Shown here piece after piece: positions 53,971 through 62,865 of a DNA stretch of 64,000 nt (its first letter is position 1; every line of letters begins with the position of its first letter). The notes beneath the pieces were generated by a model. That model did not search any database. It was not told the DNA's origin and saw nothing but the letters and a program-made list of their open reading frames with translations. This DNA comes from Paenibacillus soyae. GTDB lineage: Bacteria > Bacillota > Bacilli > Paenibacillales > Paenibacillaceae. The position numbers and the translations under genes are program-made. Location of the stretch: the NCBI RefSeq assembly GCF_024623455.1, contig NZ_JANIPJ010000009.1, positions 62,001 to 126,000 of the forward strand, read 5' to 3'.

Positions 53971-54201
53971 ATGAAGGAATTAATTCTTGTCATAGCCAAG
54001 GCTTTAGTGGATCATCCGGATGAAGTGCGCGTTGGCGTGAAGGATGATGAGCGGAATACGGTTTACGAGCTGTCGGTTCACCCCGATGACATCGGTAAAG
54101 TTATCGGCAAGCAAGGCCGCATCGCCAAAGCGATGCGCACGGTGGTCACCTCGGCTTCGGTCAAATCGAATAAACGCGTCATCGTCGATATTATTTCATA
54201 A
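53971..54201 (+). CDS. khpA: KH-domain RNA-binding protein KhpA (YlqC)
   Basis: A 76-residue single KH-domain protein with the GxxG loop in VIGKQGRIAKAMRTVV. KhpA, with KhpB, binds RNAs and affects cell division in Firmicutes. ATG at 53971 has GGAGGG upstream; the GTG just before it is less likely. Located between rpsP and rimM as usual. Confidence 0.95.
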   Translation: MKELILVIAKALVDHPDEVRVGVKDDERNTVYELSVHPDDIGKVIGKQGRIAKAMRTVVTSASVKSNKRVIVDIIS

Positions 54202-54218
54202 CCGACGGCACGACAGCA

Positions 54219-54247
54219 GGGTTGGGACGAATGTCCTGACCCTTTTT
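54219..54247 (+). terminator. Terminator after khpA
   Basis: GGG-GGGAC pairs with GTCC-CCC around GAAT, with wobble pairs, followed by five Ts. A TATAAT at 54254-54259 right after it may start a separate rimM-trmD transcript, though its -35 is poor. Confidence 0.65.
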
Positions 54248-54303
54248 GCGTGTTATAATAGAGGAAGCACATTGATACATTGATGCACAGAAAGGCTGAT
54301 CCC

Positions 54304-54828
54304 ATGAGCGAAAAATGGTTTAACGTAGGCAAAATCGTAAATACGCACGGCATTCGAGGCGACGTGAAGGTGCTGCCGCAGACGGATTTTGCGGATGAGC
54401 GGTTTGCGCCGGGCAGCAAGCTCATGCTGATGAACGAGCAGACGGGCGAATCGCGCGAAATTAAAATCGTGAGCTCGCGCGAGCAGAAAAACGTGTACTT
54501 CTTGAAGCTGGAAGGCTTCAACAATATTAACGACGTAGAGAAATTCAAAGGCTGGATGCTGAAGATATCGGAATCGCAGCAAGGCCAACTCGATGAAGGC
54601 GAATATTATTACCACCAGATCATCGGGTGCTCCGTCGTGACCGAAGAAGGCGAAGAGCTGGGCGTCATCTCCGAGATTCTAAGTCCGGGCGCGAATGATG
54701 TATGGGTCGTCGAGCGGCCGAAGGCGAAAGGCAAGCAGCTGCTGCTTCCCGTCATCGACGATGTAGTTCTTCACGTGAACGTGGCGGACAAGCGGATCAC
54801 CGTCCGATTGATGGAAGGGTTGATCTAG
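54304..54828 (+). CDS. rimM: 16S rRNA processing protein RimM
   Basis: A 174-residue 30S assembly factor. The N-terminal barrel starts [20 protein letters not shown] and the PRC-barrel part has [19 protein letters not shown] and [21 protein letters not shown] at 54304. Two bases separate it from trmD. Confidence 0.96.
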   Translation: MSEKWFNVGKIVNTHGIRGDVKVLPQTDFADERFAPGSKLMLMNEQTGESREIKIVSSREQKNVYFLKLEGFNNINDVEKFKGWMLKISESQQGQLDEGEYYYHQIIGCSVVTEEGEELGVISEILSPGANDVWVVERPKAKGKQLLLPVIDDVVLHVNVADKRITVRLMEGLI

Positions 54829-54830
54829 CG

Positions 54831-55592
54831 ATGAGAATCGATGTGTTGACGTTATTCCCCGAGATGTTCGAGGGCGTCTTCGGCGCCAGCATTCTGGGTA
54901 AAGCGAAGGAGAAGGGGATTGTATCGCTGGAGGCGATCAATTTCCGCAAGTACTCAAACAACAAGCACAGCACGGTCGACGATTATCCGTACGGAGGCGG
55001 CGGAGGCATGGTGTTGAAGCCGGAGCCCGTATTCGCGGCCGTGGAAGACTTGCATGTCGGAGCGGAAGGGAAGAAGCCTCGGGTCATCCTCATGTGTCCT
55101 CAGGGGGAACGATTCACGCAGCGCAAAGCGGAGGAGCTGTCCCGGGAAGAGCATTTGGTGCTAATTTGCGGCCATTACGAAGGATATGACGAGCGGATTC
55201 GCGAGCATCTCGTTACAGATGAGCTCTCAATCGGCGATTATGTGCTGACGGGCGGGGAAATACCGGCGATGACCGTCATCGACAGCGTCGTCAGGCTGCT
55301 GCCCGGCGTGCTCGGTAACGAAACGTCGGCCGTTACGGATTCATACAGCACCGGCTTGCTGGAGCATCCTCACTACACGAGACCGCCGGAATTCCGGGGA
55401 TGGACCGTTCCTGACATTCTGATTTCGGGCCACCACGCCAAAATCGAGCAATGGCGCAGAGAGCAGTCGTTGCTGCGGACGCTCAAGCGCCGGCCCGACT
55501 TGCTGGAAGGGGCGGAGCTCACCGCGAAAGAGCGTAAGCTGCTTCAGGAATGGAGCGAGCAGGCACGGGAGCAGGCAGAGGACAAACAATAA
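54831..55592 (+). CDS. trmD: tRNA (guanine37-N1)-methyltransferase TrmD
   Basis: A 253-residue SPOUT methyltransferase making m1G37. It begins [20 protein letters not shown], with [31 protein letters not shown] and [16 protein letters not shown] forming the knotted SAM site. It overlaps neither neighbour and ends in a terminator. Confidence 0.97.
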   Translation: MRIDVLTLFPEMFEGVFGASILGKAKEKGIVSLEAINFRKYSNNKHSTVDDYPYGGGGGMVLKPEPVFAAVEDLHVGAEGKKPRVILMCPQGERFTQRKAEELSREEHLVLICGHYEGYDERIREHLVTDELSIGDYVLTGGEIPAMTVIDSVVRLLPGVLGNETSAVTDSYSTGLLEHPHYTRPPEFRGWTVPDILISGHHAKIEQWRREQSLLRTLKRRPDLLEGAELTAKERKLLQEWSEQAREQAEDKQ

Positions 55593-55634
55593 GGGAATGC
55601 GGCTTCGAAGGAGGCTGCATTCCCTTGTTTTGCG
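55591..55634. terminator. Terminator between trmD and the SLH/CAP gene
   Basis: AAGGGAATGC-GC pairs with GC-GCATTCCCTT, followed by GTTTT. The complementary strand also has flanking Ts short of a good tract, so it mainly serves trmD. Confidence 0.8.
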
Positions 55635-55645
55635 AGATGAATGGA

Positions 55646-57090
55646 TTAGAACGGAGTATAAAAATGCTGGGTATAATACTGCTTGTAGCTTCCGCCTAAC
55701 GCGATTCCGACACCCAGCTTTGTCAATTTCGAGTCCAGCAGCGATTTGCGGTGCGACTCGGAATTCAGGAAGGAATAATGAGCGAGAAAGCTGTCCTTTT
55801 GGCCGGCCGCGATATTTTCGGCTGCGTACTGGAAGTTAATGCCTTGCGCCTCCATGCGGTCGAAGGCGGATTTGTTTTCTTTGTTCGTGTGGCTGAAATA
55901 ATTTTTGTCCCGCATATCCTCGCTATGCAAACGTGCGGATTTGTTCGCGAGCTTGTCCCACATGAGGACCGGGATTCCCCTTGCCGCTCTCTCCGCGTTG
56001 ACCAGGTCGAATAATTGAAGCTCCATCGCATCCCGGAGATTTCCGTCCCTTGGCGTCGTTAACGGAATTCCTTCCTTGCGCTGAAGGATGCCGACTACCT
56101 TGTTCTGGTCAATCGTATCCACGAATAAGTACGTCCTGCTTCCGGCCGCTACATAGGAATAATAGATATCGTCCTGCTGGATTCCGGTTACCGCTCCGAT
56201 TTTCTGCTTGGCGGAAGCGAGCGTCAAGCCGTTCGCAAGACCGTTTTGCAGCTTCCATCCGGTTCGGGAAGGGGAGAAGGCAGCCACTACTCTATTGTCT
56301 TGAACACCATACATGGCGAATTGATCGTACTTTCCGCCACCAGAGTATACATGCCATTTGATCGCGTAATCGCTAGGGTCGATTCGATCCGGTTGTCCTC
56401 TGAAGTCGATGAGTTTATCGATAGGATCGCCAATCTGGATACCGTACAGTCCATTGCCTGCCGCAGGCAGCTTCGTCGTCGAAAGCTTGGCGGAATGCTG
56501 TTTCAGCATATAGATAAACGTGAGCGCCTCGGCACGGGTGACTCCGCCTTTTGGCGCGTATCCTTCAACAGTCGCGGACGTGCGTCCTTTCGAAATTTCC
56601 TCATCAAGCAGCCATTGGATCGCTTCAAGTTCCGATAACGTTTCGCCTCGCACGGCCGTTGCCATAAGCAATGCGGCTTGACCCCGCAGGAAACTGCCCC
56701 TGTCGTTCGTGTAGCTGACGGGCCATCCCAAGCCGTTAACGTAATCATAATAGGGTATGTACCATAGGCTGCTCCCGCCGAGTCCGATTTGCTCATGACT
56801 CCGTATGCCCTTAGCAGCAGCGCCATAAACTCCGCTTCCGTCACCGGCTTGTCCGGCTGGAACGTTCCGTCCTCGTACCCGTTCGCAAGATCTTCTTTCA
56901 CGGCCCAGGCAATGTATGAGCTTGCCCAATGACCTTCCGTGTCGCGATATGGAGCAGGATTTGTCTCCGCATAGGTATGAACGGATGGGAAAACGGACAA
57001 GATGAGAATAACCGATAATAGGGCGGAAATGGTTCTCCTTAAAACACTTCTTTTATGGATGCCATTCTTGTTGCATGTCGTTCCGTGCAC
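55646..57090 (-). pseudogene. Frameshifted surface protein: SLH domain, CAP-associated domain and CAP (YkwD-like) domain
   Basis: Two minus frames make one protein of about 480 residues. The first (from GTG 57090, ribosome binding site GGAGGTG) gives a signal peptide (LLSVILILSVFPSVHTYAE) and an SLH motif (YRDTEGHWASSYIAWAVKED, NGYEDGTFQPDKPVTEAEFM) up to VMSKSDSAG; the second resumes with GSSLWYIPYYDYVNGLGWP, a second SLH unit, a third (GYAPKGGVTRAEALTFIYML), a CAP-associated region (GIQIGDPIDKLIDFRGQP) and a CAP domain (ELVNAERAARGI-like, YFSHTNKENKSAF, AAENIAAGQ). The frame breaks at a CCC/GGG run, 56774-56776; one extra G would restore it. It could be a true mutation, phase variation or a sequencing indel. 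Confidence 0.85.
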
Positions 57091-57163
57091 GCTGGCACAC
57101 CTCCATGAGATTTGATTCTATCCTTTGCCAGTATACATGAAGCTGGTCTTCGTTAGAAACCAG

Positions 57164-57192
57164 TTGATTTGTGCTGATATCTATGGTAAAAT
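57164..57192 (+). promoter_or_regulatory. Promoter of rplS
   Basis: TTGATT, 17 bases, TAAAAT. About 100 bases of leader separate it from rplS; the leader contains small GC-rich hairpins that could be an L19 leader element, but I could not verify its consensus. Confidence 0.75.
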
Positions 57193-57296
57193 TTCTAATG
57201 TTGTTCGTAGAACGGACGGTCCGCTATAAGCAATGATCGACTCGGAGAGCTCGGGAGCTTACATGAACGTCTATGGTGGAAGGAGTTGAACGAAGA

Positions 57297-57638
57297 ATGA
57301 ATATTGTACAAGCAATTACTCAAGAACAATTGCGCAAGGATCTTCCAAGCTTTCGCCCTGGCGACACGCTGAAGGTTCACGTTAAAGTTATCGAGGGATC
57401 GCGCGAGCGTATCCAGCTGTTCGAAGGCGTCGTTATCAAACGTCGCGGCGGCGGCATCAGCGAAACTTTTACCGTACGCAAAATTTCTTACGGTGTTGGC
57501 GTAGAGAGAACTTTCCCGATTCATTCGCCTAAGATCGATAAGATCGAAGTGGCACGTCGCGGTAAAGTACGTCGCGCTAAGCTGTACTACCTTCGCAACC
57601 TGCGCGGTAAAGCTGCTAGAATTAAAGAGATTCGCTAA
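57297..57638 (+). CDS. rplS: 50S ribosomal protein L19
   Basis: A 113-residue protein, [20 protein letters not shown], with [20 protein letters not shown] and the tail [22 protein letters not shown] at 57297 follows GGAAGGAG. It has its own promoter here because the CAP gene on the other strand separates it from trmD. Confidence 0.98.
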   Translation: MNIVQAITQEQLRKDLPSFRPGDTLKVHVKVIEGSRERIQLFEGVVIKRRGGGISETFTVRKISYGVGVERTFPIHSPKIDKIEVARRGKVRRAKLYYLRNLRGKAARIKEIR

Positions 57639-57651
57639 GAGAAATGACAAG

Positions 57652-57687
57652 AGGGGCTTGCGCAAACAAGCTCCTTTTCGTTTTTTT
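57652..57687 (+). terminator. Terminator after rplS
   Basis: GGGGCTTG/CAAGCTCC with a CGCAAA loop, then TTTTCG and seven Ts. Confidence 0.88.
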
Positions 57688-57752
57688 AACGACATGAAGC
57701 CGTCCGTTTGGGATATCCTACATATTAAGCTGTCAAGAAAGAAGGCGAAATC

Positions 57753-58439
57753 ATGGAATCGCAGCATCGCAACGAGGACGAATTGAAGTCCGCAGACGAA
57801 ACGAACGAGACCGGCAGCCTTCAAGGATCCGCCAATGAATTCAGCCGCTCAGCCAAGCACAAGAAAGAAGGCGGAGCGTACAAAGAAATCGTCGAGTGGA
57901 TCAAAGCGCTGGTTATCGCCGTCGTGCTTGTTTTTGTTATCCGGCAATTTCTATTCTCGCCATTCATTGTAGACGGGGATTCGATGCAGCCCAACTTCGA
58001 GACAAGCGAGAGATTGATCGTCAACAAAATTTTGTATGACATCCGCGAGCCGAAGTTCGGAGAGGTCATTGTCTTCGACGTGCCGGAGCAGGACAGGAAG
58101 TTTATTAAAAGGGTGATTGGCGTTCCCGGCGATAAAGTCCGCTTGGAAGGGGACGACTTGTACATCAACGATGTATTGGTCGAAGAGCCGTACATAAAAG
58201 ACGCAATCGAGGCTGCGCACGCTGAAGGCCGGCTTTATAATACGGAAAAAGATTTTCCTAACGAATCCGTAACCGAGACGACGGTGCCGGAAGACACGAT
58301 TTTTGTGCTTGGCGACAACCGGGGCAACAGCACGGACAGCCGGGTTATCGGCTTCGTGAAGGACGAAGAAATCGTCGGACGCGCGGATGTTATCTTCTGG
58401 CCGCTCGACAAGCTCAGCTTCATCAAGCATCGGTACTAG
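57753..58439 (+). CDS. lepB: Signal peptidase I
   Basis: A 228-residue membrane protease. A charged cytoplasmic part of about 48 residues precedes one transmembrane helix (ALVIAVVLVFVIRQFLF). Catalytic Ser is in VDGDSMQPNF and Lys in KFIKRVIGVPGD, followed by FVLGDNRGNSTDSR. It removes signal peptides of exported proteins. The order rplS-lepB-ylqF-rnhB is conserved in Firmicutes. Confidence 0.97.
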   Translation: MESQHRNEDELKSADETNETGSLQGSANEFSRSAKHKKEGGAYKEIVEWIKALVIAVVLVFVIRQFLFSPFIVDGDSMQPNFETSERLIVNKILYDIREPKFGEVIVFDVPEQDRKFIKRVIGVPGDKVRLEGDDLYINDVLVEEPYIKDAIEAAHAEGRLYNTEKDFPNESVTETTVPEDTIFVLGDNRGNSTDSRVIGFVKDEEIVGRADVIFWPLDKLSFIKHRY

Positions 58440-58454
58440 ACATGAGGTGAAAGT

Positions 58455-59342
58455 ATGGCCATCCAATGGTTCCCGGGGCATATGACCCGGGCCAAACGGC
58501 AAATTCAAGACAAATTGAAGCTGATCGATATTGCCATCGAGCTGCTGGACGCAAGAGTGCCGCTCTCGAGCCGCAATCCGATGGTGGACGATATTTTGCA
58601 AGGCAAGCCGAGATTGATCGTGCTCAACAAATCGGATCTGGCCGATCCAAGAGCGACGGAGCAGTGGATGAACTATTTCACCCACGAGGGTCATACCTGC
58701 GTTGCGGTGGATTCCCAGACCGGCACGAGGGTTCAGGAAATTCCGGTGAAAGCGAAAGAAATATTGCATGAGAAGATCGCGAGACAGATTCAGAAAGGCA
58801 TGAATCCGAGAGCGGTCCGAGGCTTGATCGTGGGCATACCGAACGTAGGCAAATCTACGCTCATTAATCGGCTCGCCGGCCGCAATATCGCGGCAACAGG
58901 CGACAAGCCGGGCGTCACGAAAGGCCAGCAGTGGATCAAGGTCGGAACCGAAATGGAGCTGCTCGATACGCCCGGCATTCTGTGGCCGAAGTTCGAGGAT
59001 CAGCTTGTCGGTTATCGATTGGCGATGACGGGCGCGATCCGCGAGCAAATATTGAACGTCGACGATATCGCGTTTTTTGCGGTTCGCGAGCTTGCTACAC
59101 GATATTGGCCGAGCCTGAAGGAGCGTTACGAGCTGGACAAGGCGCCCGCGGATCCGGAGGACAGCGAAGAAATCGTCCGCATCATGGAGGATATCGGACG
59201 CCGCCGGGGCTGCTTGATGGGTGGCGGACGCGTTGATCTGGAGAAGGCTTCGGGCATTATATTGAGAGATTTGCGAGCAGGCAAGCTTGGCCGGATCACG
59301 CTGGAAGCGCCGTATGACGATATGCCCGTTCGCCAGGTGTAG
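58455..59342 (+). CDS. ylqF: Ribosome biogenesis GTPase YlqF/RbgA
   Basis: A 295-residue circularly permuted GTPase for late 50S assembly. Motif order is G4 ([10 protein letters not shown]) first, then G1 ([19 protein letters not shown]) and G3 ([10 protein letters not shown]). It starts [17 protein letters not shown], the family signature. The C-terminal ANTAR-like helical part is present ([19 protein letters not shown]). Confidence 0.97.
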   Translation: MAIQWFPGHMTRAKRQIQDKLKLIDIAIELLDARVPLSSRNPMVDDILQGKPRLIVLNKSDLADPRATEQWMNYFTHEGHTCVAVDSQTGTRVQEIPVKAKEILHEKIARQIQKGMNPRAVRGLIVGIPNVGKSTLINRLAGRNIAATGDKPGVTKGQQWIKVGTEMELLDTPGILWPKFEDQLVGYRLAMTGAIREQILNVDDIAFFAVRELATRYWPSLKERYELDKAPADPEDSEEIVRIMEDIGRRRGCLMGGGRVDLEKASGIILRDLRAGKLGRITLEAPYDDMPVRQV

Positions 59343-59367
59343 GTCAGGGGAGAACGGGGGAGTACAT

Positions 59368-59988
59368 ATGCTGCTGGAGTTGGAACGCGAGATCTGGGCG
59401 CAAGGATATGCCCGGATAGCCGGCGTAGACGAGGTAGGCCGGGGCTGCTTGTTCGGCGACGTGGTCGCAGGCGCCGTCATTCTTCCGCCCGGGATTGTGA
59501 TTGAAGGGATTAACGATTCGAAGAAGCTTTCCGAGAAGAAGCGAGAGCAGCTGTACGACGTGATTTCTCGGGAAGCGGTCGCATGGTCTGTCGCTAATGT
59601 GGATGCGGCAACGGTGGACCAGATCAATATTAAGCAAGCATCCCGGCTGGCCATGAAGCTTGCCGTGGAGGGCTTGGCCGTGCCGGCCGACTATCTGCTC
59701 GTCGATGCGGAGAAGGTAGATCTGGCGCTGCCTCAGCAAGCCATTATCAAGGGCGACGCGACCAGCCAGTCGATCGCGGCCGCGTCGATTATGGCGAAAG
59801 TTACGAGGGACCGGCTGTGCCTGGGCGAGTGGGAGGTTCGATATCCTGAATATGGGATCGCCATTCACAAAGGCTACGCAACCAAGCTGCATCGGGAACG
59901 GCTGCTTGAGTATGGCGCCAGTCCGCTGCATCGGAGGACGTTCCTTCGCAAGCTGCTTGGCGAGGTTGAAATGGAGCTAGAAGCATAA
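59368..59988 (+). CDS. rnhB: Ribonuclease HII
   Basis: A 206-residue RNase HII. Catalytic acidic residues lie in AGVDEVGRGCLFGDVVAGA and DYLLVDAEKVDLAL; conserved GDATSQSIAAASIMAKVTRD follows. It cuts ribonucleotides in DNA hybrids. ATG at 59368 follows GGGGGAG; longer in-frame starts overlap ylqF. Confidence 0.97.
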   Translation: MLLELEREIWAQGYARIAGVDEVGRGCLFGDVVAGAVILPPGIVIEGINDSKKLSEKKREQLYDVISREAVAWSVANVDAATVDQINIKQASRLAMKLAVEGLAVPADYLLVDAEKVDLALPQQAIIKGDATSQSIAAASIMAKVTRDRLCLGEWEVRYPEYGIAIHKGYATKLHRERLLEYGASPLHRRTFLRKLLGEVEMELEA

Positions 59989-60011
59989 GGTTCTTGACAA
60001 TGCAGCAAATC

Positions 60012-60075
60012 AAACGCTTGGCAATCGGCGAAGAACGCCCCTCAGGGACGGTCGTCGCGTGCCAGGCGTTTTTTT
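60012..60075 (+). terminator. Terminator after rnhB
   Basis: AAACGC-TGGCA pairs with TGCCA-GCGTTT enclosing a long loop with an inner hairpin, followed by seven Ts. Confidence 0.78.
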
Positions 60076-60197
60076 GATCATTTAGATCGTACATAGACTG
60101 GATGTTACTGGTATTTAACTGTAAGGATGCTTCGTCATTGCCGATATAAAATATATACAACTCGAGATGATATGCCGCGACGGAGGGGATTACTGAA

Positions 60198-62171
60198 GTG
60201 AATATCGGTCAAATCATGCGCGGCTTGATGGGCGAATCCGCAAGCGGTGACGTCAAGGCGATGGAATTGAAGGTCGGGCAGGTCGTGAGAGGCGTCGTTC
60301 TGCAAACCTTTGACAATAATGAGGCTTTAGTTCAAATTAACGGGGTTCAAGTGCGAGCGAAGCTTGAAATGCCCCTAACGGCCGGGCAATCCGCGATCTT
60401 GCAGGTGCAGCCGGAATCAAACGGTTCGCTGATCGTCATGAAAGCGGTCGACCCGAGCCAATCAGGCTTGATGGACGATACGTTCAAGGAATTCGCGAAA
60501 ATGCTGGGGCTGCCTGACCAACGTTGGGCGCTCGAGATCGTGAAGGATTTGAGAAGAGAAGGATTTCTTTTTAACCGGACGACAGCCAAGGCGTTCCAGG
60601 AAGCGGCGCTGGCGAAGCCGACCGGCGTGGATCTCGAGCAGTGGATGACGGCAGCGGCCGCCACATTCAAGCGGGGACTCCCCATGACGCAGGCGACAAT
60701 TGCTTCCATGAGTCAGACGATGTTCGGTAAATCGGTGCATGAGCTCCTTGATTCCCTGCAAAGCCAATTGAAGTCATTCGTGTCGGCTCAGTCGGGCGGG
60801 GCTGCTGCGGATGAGGGCGCGGGCGGGGCGCAGGCGGCGGGGAACCGGGTTTTGGCGCTGCTGGAGCAAGGTGCCGCGATGCTGCGAGGTGGATTTGCTT
60901 CCCAAGAGCCCGAACAACCAGCTCCGCCGGTCAAAGCTTCGGGGACCGTTCCAATTGCGGTAACGGACGTTAATCACGGCGGCGCAAAAGAAGTCGTGAA
61001 GGCTGCTATTGCGGGAACCGGAAATCAAGAGGAGGGCCGGCCGCCGGCCGCTAATGAATCCGGACAAACTGCCGCAAATGGAGCAGCGAAGCCGGTTCTT
61101 ACCACTGGGAGCGGCTCCGCGAACTGGCTGAGCGGCATGATGAAATGGATGGGCGTGGATCATGAGCATCAGCTGGCGAAAGCCGCAACGGCAACGCCGT
61201 CTCCGCATGCGGAAACGTTGAGCGCGAACGGAGCTCCGGCTGCGGATGCGCCGGATCAAGAAGCAGTTAATCGAACGCAAATGACGCGCGCCACGGGTAA
61301 TGCGCAAGAGGAGCTGACCTCCGGCGGGGGCGAACGGAAGGCCGTTGCGGCACCTGAACCGCAAAAAGCAGCAAACACGCCCACCCAGAACGCTAACGTG
61401 AAGGGGGAAGCTCCTGCTGGCGGTCCAACCGCTTCAGCGGCGGCATCAGGGAATGTGCAGGGCTCTGAGCTCGGAGCGCGCCAGGCCGTGTCGGCCGGGG
61501 CGTTCGCCTTGCCAGGGCAGCTGATGGCTATGGCGGAAATAAGCACGCAACCGGATGCGCCGGTTGGAGCTGGAGCAAGTGTAAGTGCCGGAAACCAAGC
61601 TGAATCCTTGAAAAGCGCTCTGTTATCTCTGATCAGTGCCGGTGATACGCCTCAGGCATTAAAGGAAACAGCTCAGCAGATGGTGAATCAAATTACGGGC
61701 CAGCAGCTGCTATTAACGCCCGAACGGAACAACTCCGTCTTCACGCATGTTACGATGTTCATTCCTTTTCAGAACGCGGACGGAGAGTCGACGGCTTCTG
61801 TCCACATTCAGACAAGGCGGGGCAAGCGCGGAGAGCTCGACGCCGAGAACTGCAGGCTCCTTTTTAATCTCACGATGTCATCTCTAGGGGATACGCTCGT
61901 GGACGTGAATGTCGCGGACAAGATCGTAAGCCTGAATATATGGAATGATCATCCGGCCATTTCCGAGCTTGTCGAGAGCTCGCGGACCGATATCGCGGAG
62001 AGACTGCAAGAAACGGGCTATCAATTGTCCTCCTTGCGGACGACGCCGCTGCCGACCCGCGGGGAACAAGAACAAGCGGTGGCGCAGCCGTCCAAAGGCA
62101 AATCCCAAAGTCCTCCCGATCTATCTCAATTCGCGTCAACGCGCTACAAAGGAGTGGATTTCCGGGCATGA
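60198..62171 (+). CDS. FliK-like (YlqG-type) protein of unknown function
   Basis: A 657-residue cytoplasmic protein starting at GTG (GGAGGGG upstream). Residues 1-190 form a domain with AMELKVGQVVRGVVLQTFDN and EALVQINGVQVRAKLE; residues about 200-470 are low-complexity, rich in Ala, Gly, Pro and Thr; the C-terminal 170 residues hold VHIQTRRGKRGELDAENCRL, FNLTMSSLGDTLVDVNVADK and ELVESSRTDIAERLQETGYQ, resembling the hook-length control protein FliK domain. It occupies the position of ylqG in B. subtilis and is joined by a four-base overlap to an FlhB-like gene, the same pair type as FliK-FlhB. Function outside flagella unknown. Confidence 0.75.
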   Translation: MNIGQIMRGLMGESASGDVKAMELKVGQVVRGVVLQTFDNNEALVQINGVQVRAKLEMPLTAGQSAILQVQPESNGSLIVMKAVDPSQSGLMDDTFKEFAKMLGLPDQRWALEIVKDLRREGFLFNRTTAKAFQEAALAKPTGVDLEQWMTAAAATFKRGLPMTQATIASMSQTMFGKSVHELLDSLQSQLKSFVSAQSGGAAADEGAGGAQAAGNRVLALLEQGAAMLRGGFASQEPEQPAPPVKASGTVPIAVTDVNHGGAKEVVKAAIAGTGNQEEGRPPAANESGQTAANGAAKPVLTTGSGSANWLSGMMKWMGVDHEHQLAKAATATPSPHAETLSANGAPAADAPDQEAVNRTQMTRATGNAQEELTSGGGERKAVAAPEPQKAANTPTQNANVKGEAPAGGPTASAAASGNVQGSELGARQAVSAGAFALPGQLMAMAEISTQPDAPVGAGASVSAGNQAESLKSALLSLISAGDTPQALKETAQQMVNQITGQQLLLTPERNNSVFTHVTMFIPFQNADGESTASVHIQTRRGKRGELDAENCRLLFNLTMSSLGDTLVDVNVADKIVSLNIWNDHPAISELVESSRTDIAERLQETGYQLSSLRTTPLPTRGEQEQAVAQPSKGKSQSPPDLSQFASTRYKGVDFRA

Positions 62172-62479
62172 AGCCGCATCATGAAGAGACGGATAGGGTA
62201 ACGCTGCCAAGGAAAGCCGTTGCGCTCAAGTATGAACCGGGCGATCGGGGAGCTCCGGTCGTCGTCGCCAAAGGCCAGGGCTATCTGGCCGACCGCATCC
62301 TTGAGAAGGCGAAGGACAGCGGCGTGCCGGTCCAAGAGGACGCATCGCTCGTCGAAGTGCTGTCCAAGCTGGATGTCGATCAGGAAATTCCGCCGGAGCT
62401 TTATGTGCTGGTCGCCGAGATTTTAAGCTTTGTCTATCGCTCCGACCGAAGGGCGAAGGAGCTTCAAGATGGCCGATAG
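62168..62479 (+). CDS. FlhB C-terminal-domain homologue (YlqH-type)
   Basis: A 103-residue cytoplasmic protein matching the C-terminal domain of FlhB/YscU export-switch proteins: KAVALKYEPGDRGAPVVVAK, GYLADRILEKAKDSGVPVQE, and IPPELYVLVAEILSFVYRSD. It lacks the membrane domain, and the autocleavage motif NPTH is replaced by LPRK before AVALKY, so self-cleavage is not expected. It overlaps the FliK-like gene by four bases and yraN by 11 bases. Confidence 0.88.
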   Translation: MKPHHEETDRVTLPRKAVALKYEPGDRGAPVVVAKGQGYLADRILEKAKDSGVPVQEDASLVEVLSKLDVDQEIPPELYVLVAEILSFVYRSDRRAKELQDGR

Positions 62480-62840
62480 CCGCAGGAGGCTTGGCAGCGC
62501 GGGGGAGGCGGAAGCGCGGCGCAGGTTGGAGACGCAAGGCTATCATATTCTCGAAGCGAACTGGAGGTCGCGGGCAGGCGAGCTGGATTTGATCGCGCGC
62601 GACGGCGACAGGCTCGTCTTCATCGAGGTTAGAGCAAGAAGCGCGGCCTCTTCCGGCCGTTTCGGCACGGCCGCCGAGTCCGTGGACGCGAGGAAGCAAA
62701 TGCAAGTTCGAAGCGTAGCGCAGTCCTATCTCGCGAAGACCATGCAGCGCGACGCGTTCATCCGATTCGATGTCATCGCCGTAACGATCGATGCCTCAGG
62801 CGTGGTTCAGGAATATAAGCATTACGAAGCCGCATTCTGA
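62469..62840 (+). CDS. yraN: YraN family (UPF0102) nuclease-like protein
   Basis: A 123-residue endonuclease-like protein with GSAGEAEARRRLETQGYHIL, GELDLIARDGDRLVFIEVRA (E-x-D and ExK-type nuclease residues, here E-V-R), and a tail IRFDVIAV. ATG at 62469 follows GAAGGAG. Usually next to rnhB and comM, as here. Function not known. Confidence 0.93.
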   Translation: MADSRRRLGSAGEAEARRRLETQGYHILEANWRSRAGELDLIARDGDRLVFIEVRARSAASSGRFGTAAESVDARKQMQVRSVAQSYLAKTMQRDAFIRFDVIAVTIDASGVVQEYKHYEAAF

Positions 62841-62854
62841 TGGAATGCGGCTTT
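62826..62854. terminator. Bidirectional terminator between yraN and comM
   Basis: AAGCCGCATTC/GAATGCGGCTT perfect stem with a TGAT-type loop and TTG tail. It overlaps the yraN stop codon and lies just after the comM stop on the other strand. Confidence 0.8.
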
Positions 62855-62865
62855 GTCGTGCTTGG

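Noticed and set aside
54254..54259. Stand-alone promoter for rimM-trmD
   Set aside because: A perfect TATAAT exists, but no acceptable -35 lies at 16-19 bases; mentioned only under the khpA terminator.
57193..57296. L19 leader RNA before rplS
   Set aside because: Small hairpins are present, but I could not match the published element with confidence.
57951..59654. 567-residue minus frame opposite lepB and ylqF
   Set aside because: Shadow frame covering two conserved genes; no start signal or domains.
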